A model generated the notes under the pieces. The model ran no database searches, had not been told where the DNA came from, and saw only the letters and a program-made list of their open reading frames with translations. A stretch of 64,000 nucleotides of DNA from Antilocapra americana (taxonomy: Eukaryota; Chordata; Mammalia; Artiodactyla; Antilocapridae). Positions 11,724 to 23,700 of this stretch are shown in pieces (positions within the stretch are counted from its first letter, which is position 1; every line of letters starts with the position of its first letter). The stretch lies in assembly GCA_007570785.1 (NCBI GenBank), contig ML662442.1, positions 31,417,537-31,481,536 of the forward strand, given 5' to 3'. Both the position numbers and the translations under genes were made by a program.

Positions 11724-14700
11724 CTTCAAAAAATAATAAAAAAAATTATTTTACGACAATATCTTAAATAAGATTTTCTCTTAAGAACAAAATTTTATCA
11801 TAAAAGCAAAAAACTGGTAAGTTTTCAAGATGTTAAAAAAAACATGCTAGGAGATAAGAAAGGAAAACTTCAAAAGTATCTTTAATAATATTTTTAGTCA
11901 AATTAAAACACAGGGCATTTAAAATTTTTTTCTTACATCCTAGTGATGTTTATTCTGTTTAAGAAGGAGACAGTTTGTCTACTTTGAATCTACCTGGAGA
12001 GACAAAATATAGTTGACTTTTGAACAATTTGGCGGTGAGGGGCACAAATCCCTGCACAGTTAAAAATCCATGTATAACTTTATAAAGTTGGCCCTCCTTA
12101 CCCAAGATCACTTGCAGACTCAACCAACTTCGGATTGTGTAGTACTGCAGTATGTATTTATTGCAAAATAAAATGTGCATGTAACTGAACCATGCATTCA
12201 AACCTGTTTTGTTCAAGGGTCAATTGTATATCTATTTAGCGAACTTTCCAGTTACCTATGCCAGAGGTTTGCTCCTATGCCAAAGAATCCATTCACTGGG
12301 AAGGAACTGACTTGTAAAAGAAAACAGGGAGGCGAGATAAAGCATAGAAGACTAAGGTAAAGCTAATGTGAGAACTGTCTTGGAATCGATGCTTAAAAAT
12401 AAGTTTAGAGATAGTCCAGGTTAAATACATGACAGTAAAAGATCAAATCATTCATGTATTAAATTTCAATTAGATAAGAAATTACACAAATGCAAATGAT
12501 CATTATATTTTCATTTCAAGTTTCTCATATAAGTACAAATGTAGACATAAGTTAATTTTCAACTGGGAAAATTATATTTTAACATTTAAAATTTACATTA
12601 ATATTTTTAACATCTACTCTAGACCTAAGCTTATTTTCTACATTTTTAAGAAGAAGTTTTTAAAGTGATGACATTTTGCACCCTGTGAAGTATTTTGTTG
12701 GTGGACTATCAATTTTTATAACATTTTGGAAGTCAACTTTGAAATATGTAATAGCATTTTAAAAGCTTTTCTTTAAGTATAGTCATTTTTCCCTATTGAA
12801 ATAATCAAGGCACATATTAATGTCAAGACATAGTACTATCAAGATTGATATATAATGATTCTCACTACAATATTATTAAGATCAATAAGCTAGAAATAAC
12901 TCCATTGTACAACTACTGAGGAAGAGATAAATTATGGTAGCTACCTCAGTGGATAATGAGTAATCAGTAAAATTTTCTTGGAAGAATAATTAATGCCACA
13001 AGAAAAGGCTCTCAATACTATTGTAAATTGGGAAAAAATATAACATAAAAATAAAAATATAAACAAATGGAATGGTAGTGAGATCTACAGATCAATTTGC
13101 ATGAAAATGAATCAAAACAAAAATATCAAAACATTTGACTTTCTCTAGATGGTACAAATTATACGTGATTAAATTTTCCCTGTTACAACAACTATGATAA
13201 TTTAAAGTCTAGTATACAATGGTTTATTAAAAATAACATGACATATTAAAAAGAAACAATAAAATAATCTACACACATATAAAGAACAAGGAGTCAGACT
13301 GGTCCAGATTTAAAACCTGGCTCAGCCCTTCACTGTGACTTTGGGTAAATTACTATCTTTTCTGGGTCTCAGTATGCTCTTTTATAAATGGGAATAGTAA
13401 CTCTCAGTGGCTGAAATCTATGTACAAAGAACCCAGGATTATGCCTAAAACAGTTCATTCTTCCTTCCTTCTAATTTGACACTAAACAGAAATTACTATA
13501 TTCTAGCAAATATAATGCCCAGGCAACCTGGTAAAAATGAATTTCAAATCATAATCACAAACAGCACTTTCAAGAGAAAATTAAAATCTAGTAGATAAAA
13601 CAGTTCAAATTAGAAACTTACCTGTTCTTGAACATCTTCATGCTCTGAATTAAGAAGTTTAATAAAAATTGGAACAGCCCCAGTTTCAATCACTACTTTG
13701 GTATGCAGAAAAGTTCCAGATGCTATATTAGTTAATGCCCATGCAGCTTCAAACTAAGGAAAGATAAAAGCAAAATAAATGAAAGCCCTAAAGAAACGCC
13801 AGAAAGGGGAAGAAAGGAAGAAGAGAGGGAGTCAAGACTTGGCTGAACAAGTCTGAAAGAAAGATTCACTTACGATTAATAAGATTCAATGTGAAATCAG
13901 ATTTGATAGGTAAAAATATTTTTTAAAAAACGGACTCTTCAATCTGGAAAAATAAGAACTGAGAGGAATATAATAAAAATGTATAAAATCATGAACAAAA
14001 AATGAACACATTTGAATTTATATTTCATAAAACCCCTAATGTCTACTACTAAGGAGCTAGGTATTCTAAATCAAGCAGTTTAAAACAAAATCAGACATAC
14101 TACTTAATAAATAGAACATTGATGGAACTTGGAATCATAAAAGGTACTTTTGTTTCCTTAAGGATCATCTATTCCTAACCTCCTCACTTAAGAAATAAGA
14201 AAAATTAGAAGGCCAGACATTTATGTGGTTAGTTCAAGGTGTAACAGTTCATTATTAGCAGAGCCACAAGAACTTGTGGTATTCTTTCATGTAGCAGAGC
14301 CTCTGTGAAGTTACTCATAGCAATCAGAATTCAGATATACTTATCCGAGATGGATTTATAATGATACAATTGAGAAAAATTTAACTCATGGTTCTCTAAC
14401 AAACTAGCAAGATATTGAAAACGATCTGCAGATTAAGGACTGACAATAGCTTTAAAAATATTTGGCCTAGACAACTTCTCACATTAAGGTAGGTATCATT
14501 ATGATTAATAAAAGTATAATAAAAGGCATTAGTGAAAGGCATGGAAAGTATAGATAAAACTAGTGAATATAGTTATATTTTTTAAAAGAAGGAAAAAAAA
14601 AAGAGGCAGAGCTCCTATTCAGCTCCACTAGATCTTTAGTATGTGGCAACAATGTCAATTCTTCTGATTTGTAAGAAGAAGCCCCAAATCTAGACTTCCA

Positions 14701-17700
14701 CTTGAAATTCTTCAACTTTTGAAAACGAAGGAAAGTGAAGTTGCTCAGTCATGTCTGACTCATTGCGACCCCATGGACTGTAGCCTCCCAGGCTCCTCCG
14801 TCCATGGGATTTTCCAGGCAAGAGTACTGGAGTGGGTTGCCATTTCCTTCTCCAGAGGATCTTCTCGACTCAGGGATCGAACCCAGGTCTCCCCCATCAA
14901 CTTCTGAAAACCTGATATCTAATTAATATATTTTAAAACATGTGCAAGCCAAACATGTAGGTCCCCAGTTTGAGGCCTCTCAATTACAGTAAGTCCCTTA
15001 CATATGAAGCATCAAGATGCAAACTTTTAAATATGTGAACATGCGTTCCATCAACATCAGGCAAGAGTGAAACTGCAGCTTAACCTCCATCTCCTACTGC
15101 TGACGACCCCTCAGCTCTACCCTCTCGCACTTTCTCTCCCTCCTCCAGTCAGTAACTCTTCTCATGGCATGCCAGCCCCTGCATGCCAGCTGCTGTACTA
15201 CACTATTGTACTTTTCAAAATAGTATACTATGAGATTAAAAATGTTTTCTTTATTTTTTGGTTGTTTTATATGTATTTTTTGTGTGGAAAGTATTGTAAA
15301 CCTTTTACAGTACAGTACTATATAGCCAATTGTTAACTGGGTACCTAGGGTAACTTTATTGGACTGACAAAGGCACTCCCAGAATAGAACTTAGTATAGT
15401 TAGGTCTATGGTTTGAATGACATATTTCATATGAACTGGGATAATATGGCACAGCATATAGCTGCCCCAAGAACACACTGTTGAATTTCACTAGGTTTCA
15501 AGTATAATGATTAACTGGAAAACACAATGGCAACTCACTCCAGTATTCTCGCCTGGAGAATTCCATGAACAGAGCAGCCTGGAGGGCTACAGTCCACAGG
15601 ATTATAGAGAGACACAACTGAGTGACACACACACACAATGACTGATAACACTCAAATCCCCAATGTTCGTGTGCTTTCTACACACGCTATTTTCATAACT
15701 TGAAATTACTTTTCCTTTTATTCAGCCTGTTAAAACTCTCATTCCCCCTTAAGACTAGCTGTGCAATATTGCAAACATAAGCTGCTGTGTTCTCCCTCCT
15801 CTCAAAGCACTTTGTATAATTTTCTGTTAGCCCTAAGTGTACTATAGCATCACAGATCTGTTTAGGTGTTTGTCTTCCCCAACAGAGTGAAGAATTTCTG
15901 CAAAGAGAGAAATATCTTACTATTCTGTAACTACAATGGCTTATACAATGTATTGTTTAACATTCAGTTTTATCCATTCATTTCCTCTTGAAATCACTTA
16001 GAATTAAAGAGCCAAATAATAAACTAGCTATCAGGAGGCTTAGGCTTTAGCTTGGACTCAGAGCTTACAAACAAAGTAAATGACCAGATCATGATTTCCA
16101 GCAACATTCTTTAAGACACACTTAACTTTGGTCACATTTTAAGTAGATTATACTGATTTGTTCTTTCTTCAAAAAAAAAAAAAAAACAACTGATCAATCA
16201 GATAAAAATGTTTTAAGGGGTACAAGAGTTTATACTAAAAATTGCAACTTTAGTTAGGAGCCAAAATAAATTTAACCATTAAGTAAGTTAACATTCTGAT
16301 TTATGATTTTCTAAAACAAAAGTTATTAAAGGTTGACAACTATAAAATTTCTCTTAAAATTACGAATGATTTTAAATATATTTTCCCCCCAAAATTGTTT
16401 AATGACAATAGTTACTAGAGAAACAGATAGCTCCTAGAAATAAACAGCTCCTAGAAAAAATCAGCACTGTAAACTTGACCAGGGCAAGACAGGTAGCACC
16501 ACCTTTAATCGCCACCTATTGATATTTACTGAATGCTTACAATATATTCAGTACTGTAGAAGTTGCTTTCACTAGAAACTAATCCTATGTCATTTCTGGA
16601 AAGAGATAATTAAGAACGTAAACTACAGAACTCACTTGTAATGTACAATTTTCATTTCTTTCAAGAAATTTCACAAATCTCTGCACCACTCCTGGTTTCT
16701 GTATAACTTGATCAATTGGTGGATTAGGTTCTAAAAATTAAAAAAGAATTAAGCTATTATGCAGATACAAAAGCACAATGATCTGGATCCTGTGTCAGTT
16801 AACAGGACACACAAAATAACTTTTTCCTAGGTTTCACTGCCCAGATTTGAAACCCTTAGCTGGATATAACTGAAGAAAACAACGCTCTCATAACTGCACT
16901 GTTAACTGAAAAAAAAATTTAAAAAGCAAAATTTTTCATTAGCAAAGCAATAAGAAAATTTAAAAATATTTCCTATACAAATATTTAAAATTCATAAATT
17001 AAAGGCTCTTTAGGAGGTCACCTTTACAGTATGGCAGTATTTCAGTCCAATACTCAAAACACCAATCAAAGGATAACAATCTTTCTAAGGATAACAGTCC
17101 TTCTAATTCTTCATAACTGTATTCCAATTTTCAGGGCTGTTCCTTTCACTATTAACTATGACCTGCCTAATGTCTTTCAGCCAGACAAGTTTTATCTTCT
17201 CAAGATGTTATTTACAAAAAGGCTATTGAACTATCTAGAATTCTTGATAGCAGTTTAAATGTAAATTTAAAATAAATGAAATAAGTAAATGCAATTCAAA
17301 TAAATGCAAACTTAAAGATATTTCTGGGACTTCTGTGGCAGTCCAGTGTACTTGCAATGCAGGGCCCCAGGTTCAGTGGTTGGGAACTAAGATCCCACAA
17401 GTCAAGCAATGTGGCCAAAAGAAAAAAAAAAAAAAGGAATAGACTTTCTTCCTCTGAAGTTAGTAAAATACTACAAAGTTTTGTTTCAGTGTTCTACATG
17501 AAAAGTCTGGATTCCTCAAAATGCAAATGCCAGACTACAGCCTAAACTGCTCTTACAACTATAAAACATCAACAGTTCAGTTCAGTCGCTCAGTCATGTC
17601 CAACTCTTTGTGACCCCATGAATCACAGCAGGCCAGGGAGGTTAGTCCATCACTAACCCCTGGAGTCTACCTGGAGTCTACCCAAACCCATGTCCATCGA

Positions 17701-20700
17701 GTTGGTGATGCCATCCAGCCATCTCATCCTTTGTCGTCCCCTTCTCCTCCTGCCCCCAATCCTTCCCAGCATTAGGGTCTTTTCCAATGAGTCAGGTCTT
17801 CGCATGAGGTGGCCAAAGTATTGGAGTTTCAAAACATCAACAAGATAATACATAATATTAATGCTTTTACTCCCACCCAATATAAAATACAAATTAAATT
17901 TTCAAAAATTTGGCAAAAAAGAAATAGCCGATTGATTAAATTATTTTATATTCATGCTCTGATGTCATGCTGCTATTTTTAAAAAGTCTGAAAAATATTT
18001 CTGTAAGAATTTAGAAATATGTATCTCTAACTTTCTTAGCAATGATTTGGGACTATTTTGCTTCTTTAAATTCTTTTATGTTTGCAGATATTCTACAATC
18101 AACATGTGTTACTTTGACAGTATAATGGTTATAAAAAAGAGATTATTACAGAAAAAATTAAGATGTACTGGCAAAGTGTCTTAAAATAAAAAAAACACTA
18201 ACAAAATTGCACTACAAATTCCTATAACATCAGGAAATAAGTAACATCAAAAAAGCACATTGAAAATAATTCTTGCCTTTAGAAAGCAGCTTTCTAAATT
18301 TCTGTGTAGCTGTTAGTTGTTGATCAGCATTATTAGAAAAAATCATCTGAACCATATCTGAAGTAATAACTTCTTCCTAAAACACAGGAAATGTAATTAT
18401 TATCTAAATATTTTACATTAATAATTTTGCAGTATCATTTCTGAAATACTGAAGAAATGTAATTTGAAATGCATTTGTAATATCTACCTCTGGAATGGGT
18501 ACAGTGGAACTGATGTCTGGATCCTGAATAGGATTTTCTAACATAGATTCATCATTTCTGGGCAAAGAGACATTTCTGCGTTTGAATAACTATAATAAAG
18601 AGAAATAATATATTAAGCTTTCCATAAAACACTAAATTCCCATAGAATTATATTTTTCCTTAAGTGAACAAAACAATCATTTTATCATTTAAAATTCTGA
18701 ATATGTTAGTATTTCATAATCACTGTACCATAAACACCTAAATTATTCAAGAGAAGTTAAACATTTGGGGCTAGATTAGCTCTTGTCCTACAGACTGCTT
18801 TGGGACATTTTTAATCTCAGGTGTTTTAATCAATTTCCAGTACCATAAACAGAACACACATTTATAATCTACAGCATTGCAAAAGCACATATGCCTACTT
18901 TGAATTATGAGATATCTAAGAAAAAAGCAGATTTGTTATATGAGTGAGATAACATGATGTATTAACAGGGCCAGTATATCAGACTAACAAGGAAAAGAAC
19001 AACTCTCAGGAAAGATGACCCTATGCTTATTAACTAAGTGAACATAAAAAAGAGGAAGAGAGACATGGTCAAGTCACTGAGCAAGATTTACAGGTATATT
19101 TCATAAATCAAATTATAAAAAAAATCTAGTATCATCATCTTTTTGACAGCTAGATGATCAAATAGATGATCAATTAAAATAAAATTCTGCTCTTCCTCAG
19201 TCTCTACACAGTTCTTTTTCTATTCATTTATTCAACAGAATTTTTTTTCTTAAGTACCTACTTTAATACAGTAGAGACTATGCCAGATACTATAAATAGG
19301 GGGGATAATCATATTTCTAAAACAGGCCTTTTTTTACTGTCTACATTGCTAGTCCCTTTTACACAGTAGTTTTAATTCATGTATGTGAGGATCATACCCT
19401 TCTACTTATTTATGAATACTTCTAAATTTCAGTGTATCTTGGATGTCTCCACATGTTTCATGTTTCATATATGGAACTTTATATATGTCCCATACATAAA
19501 GTTCAAACAGGGAAGGCTAAGAGGTCTGCCTGATCAGACTATAGGAGGAACAATATGAGTAGCATAGGAAAATGATTATAATTAACTTAGGGGCAAGAGT
19601 TATGAAAACCATAAAGTGACAAATGAATACAGTTAATGTTTTTCTAGGGGCCAAATTTTACAATGCTGAGTGGAAGTGATAAAAATAGGCTCAAGAGTAA
19701 ATATGTCTTAGCACTGGGGTAGAAATATTGACATAAAAGGTTTATCGATGGAATCCTAGGATTCTGATTCATGAATTTGCTAATATTATTGGATTCTAAT
19801 AAAAATATATTTATATTCAATTTCCTAGAAAATTTTTTTCATTTAAAATTATCTGAAAATTAGCAATAACAGAATTAAATATTTTAAAACACCTACCTGT
19901 TCTTCCCTTTTTTGTTTTCGAAGCTGTATTCCTTCTTCTTCTCTTCGTCTACGCATCTCCTGGGGGTTTAGGGCTTTATTCTTATAACTTTTCATTCTAT
20001 AGTTATCTTTCCCTGGACTAGCCATGGCATCTTAAGATTAGGAGAGAAGAAAACAGATATCAATTACTTTCAAACTCTGGGGCAACTAAATTCAGGCTCA
20101 TGGATTAAATACACCAACAAAACTCATCCTGAAAATTATGTACAATGAATACATCCTCTGACCCCCACATCAAAATTGGAGGAAAATGATCAAATGTTTT
20201 AGGACTTCACTATCAAACAAATAATAGATTTTGGTCTAAACACAAAGTCATTACCCTAATTTCAGTGATTCGGAGACGCATTCTCCTATCCCTGGTATTT
20301 TAACCTTTCTATAAGTGAGGTGCATCTTAAAATAACTGTTAGCCAGGAAATAATCATGAAACAATTGGATAAAAAGCTTCTAAATCACAGCTTCTAGAAA
20401 GATCAAGAAATAATCAGCAATGAATTGTCTTATTTTCAATAAAATATGGCATCAAGTTTCAGTAAGCACACCTTATATATTTATTGGTGTCTGGCTTCTT
20501 TCATTTACTTAAGGAACTGCCTTAAGAACTAAAGCAGCACAGGTCAGGACTTGAGTTATGACTACAACATCAATTTTCAGTACTAGAGTATAATCAGTTC
20601 ATTTAAAATACTGAAATATTTCTATACTTTAAGTAGTTTTATTATACATGTTTTAAAAAATTAACACATAAACATTTTATAAATATACAAAACACATAAA

Positions 20701-23700
20701 CATAAAATACATTTTAAAAGGGGCAGGAGATAAAACTAGAAAGGTAGGTAAGGTTGAAATATATAGTTCTTGCAATCTAGCTGAGAAATTTGGTCTTGAT
20801 CCTAAGGAGAAGAATTAAGAAATTAAAGAGAAGGTTGTTTCAAACTTTGATGATAAAAGACGTAAAGTAAATTAGTAGGTGCACTGAAAAACACAGAATA
20901 CAGACTGATTCCAGAAACATTTCAGATATTGATTCAATAAGAATTAGAAGCCAAGTGAACTTAAGGAATATGTGCTAAGGAAGAGTTGAGGATGATTTCA
21001 TGGTTTTCAGCATGAACTCTTTCAGAATAATGACAAAATAACCCAAAACAGGGAATACAGATGGAGGATTGGAGTGCTGGTCTTGTTTTCTTACCTCCGT
21101 GTTTTTGAGATGAAAACAATGAATTCAATTATTTTATTTTTCAATTACATACAGCAAAAAATCACTCGGTACTCAGTTCTACGAACTGGACACAATGCTC
21201 AGGCATAAAGCCAACACAATTAAGATACAGAACAGCTTCATAATTCCCCCCAAAACTTCCTCATGCTGTTCCTATTTAGTCCTTCTCCTACTCCTAAAAC
21301 CTGGCAACCTCTATTTCCATAGCTCTGCCTTTCCCCAAATTTCACATAAATGAAATAACAACAGTATAGAGTCTTGTCTTCTTTCATTTAGCATAGTGTA
21401 TCTGTGAGTCACCATATTGTTGGCATGTATCAAAATTCATTCTTTATTGTTTAGTAATATTCTATTGTACAGATATACCACAGTTTATTGATTCATTAGC
21501 TGAAGGACATTTAGGTTGTTTCTAGTTTAGGGCAGTTACAAATAAAACTGTTATAAACAATCATGTACAAGTTGTGAATATTTAAGTTTTCATTTCTCCC
21601 AGGTACTCTAGGAGTAGAATCTATGGATAACAGGGCAAGCATATGCTTCACATTTTATAACAAGTTGCCATTCTGAAAAGTAAGTATACCACTTTGCATT
21701 TCCAACAGCTATTACTGTTGCTCTGTATCCTGGCTACCCTTGTTGGAATTTTGTTATTGTTTACTGCAGGCACTCTATTGATGCATAGTGACTTTAATCT
21801 TAAATGTGTTAAATTTATAGTATATAGAGAACAAACAGAAGGTTTTGATTTATAGATGGTTAAAAATTATGAGTCAAACTCAGGAAAAGAGTATTGAATG
21901 ATCGTTCAAGAGCATTCATTTCAGTTCAGTTCAGTTGCTCAGCTGTGTCTGACTCTTTGTGACCCCATGAACTGCAGCACGCCAGGCCTCCCTGTCCATC
22001 ACCAACTCCCGGAGTCCACCCAAACCCATGTCCATTGAGTCGATGATGCCATCCAACCATCTCATCCTCTGTCATCCCCTTCTCCTCCTGCCCTCAATCT
22101 TTCCCAGCATCAGGGTCTTTTCAAACAAGTCAGTTCTCATCAGGTGGCCCAAGTATTGGAGTTTCAGCTTCAACATCAGTCCTTCCAATGAACACCCAGG
22201 ACTGAGCTCTTTTAGGATGGACTGGTTGGATATCCTTGCAGTCCGAGGGACTCTCAAGAGTCTTCTCCAACACCACAGTTCAAAACCATCAATTTTTTAG
22301 CGCTCAGCTTTCTTTATAGTCCAACTCTCAAATCCATACATGACTACTGGAAAAACCATAGCTTGACTAGACAGACCTTTGTTGACAATGTAATGTCTCT
22401 GTTTTTTAATATGCTGTCTAGGTTGGTCATAACTTTCCTTCCAAGGAGCAAGCATCTTTTAATTTCATGGCTGCAATCAAGAGCATTAGAGCTATAAAAG
22501 AAAGATCTCCAAAGGAGAAATCTTAAGGATGTTCACATTTCCATGGAAAATGGAAAGCAAAGGAAACCAAACATTAATAGAAGGATCAGAAGAAAATAAG
22601 TGTCATGAAAAAGAAGGGAATTTAGATAAAGAAATATTTCAGTTGCAGTGACACTAAAAAAAAAAAAAAAGGTCACTCAATTTATTCATTCATTGATTTA
22701 TCCCACAAACATTTAAGTGTCTACAATAAGTCAAGTGCCACAGGAAGGAAGATAGACTTGATAATTAGGTCACTGGTAAAGCAGAGACATTTCTTTAGTG
22801 GTGGAACTAAAGGTAAAATCTAAAGGGCTGAGGACTTTACAATGATTTAAACAGTACTTTGCACCTCTTAACACATGTATATAGTTGTGCAATTAAAATA
22901 CATGTCTAATCAACCAATATCTCTTTATAAAATATTCAATAAATTAATTTTAGTGATACTGTGTGCACCTACAAATACTTATGTCTAGAAACAGTTCAAT
23001 GTAACTTTCTTAATAACAACATTTAGCATTATTCTCTATTTTATATATATAAGTTCTGTTGCACTAATAAAAGCTTAGGCTCTTGGAAAGGAAAAACAAA
23101 GTTAATTATCAAGCAAACTGGGCTTCACATCAGTTGTTGAATTACACTCAACAGTATAAAATATCTTAGCAAAATGAAATGTTTGCAGCAATAAACCTCT
23201 TTACATTATTTACCACCTATACCTTAGGCATCTTCTAAGCCACCGGCCTCTAAACTTTTGATCACATATCCTATGCACACAAAATACATTTGGGAATTCA
23301 TTCTCAATATGCTTGTTTATTTATATATGCATATTACTAACTTAATAAACTATCCAATTATAAATTCACTGGAATTTTTTTTAAAAAGAATAGTTTTAAA
23401 AGATAAGCAGAAGTTCTAATATTTTCTCCCCACATCTGACTGAATCACCTTGTGCCTCCCAACACACACAGCAGACATGTCGTACTCCTAAGACCATCAA
23501 TCTAGGCAATGACAAATCAAAATCTTAGTATAAATGCTAACCAAATAAAATCTCACCCCAGCAACTCATATATCATTTGTTCTTTTTCTTTCTGTAGTAC
23601 TAACTTCTTGTGTCTTATTAACATCTGCATCCTCACTGCAGTTGTTTTAAAGTTCAAAGAAAATGATTTTTTAAAGCTTCCTCACCCAAGGGGATTTTCT

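Noticed and set aside
17653..17892. 79-codon minus-strand frame, and similar ones at 22072, 30913 and 58523
   Set aside because: All share the BovB 3' peptide pattern ([21 protein letters not shown]) and coincide with BovB copies.
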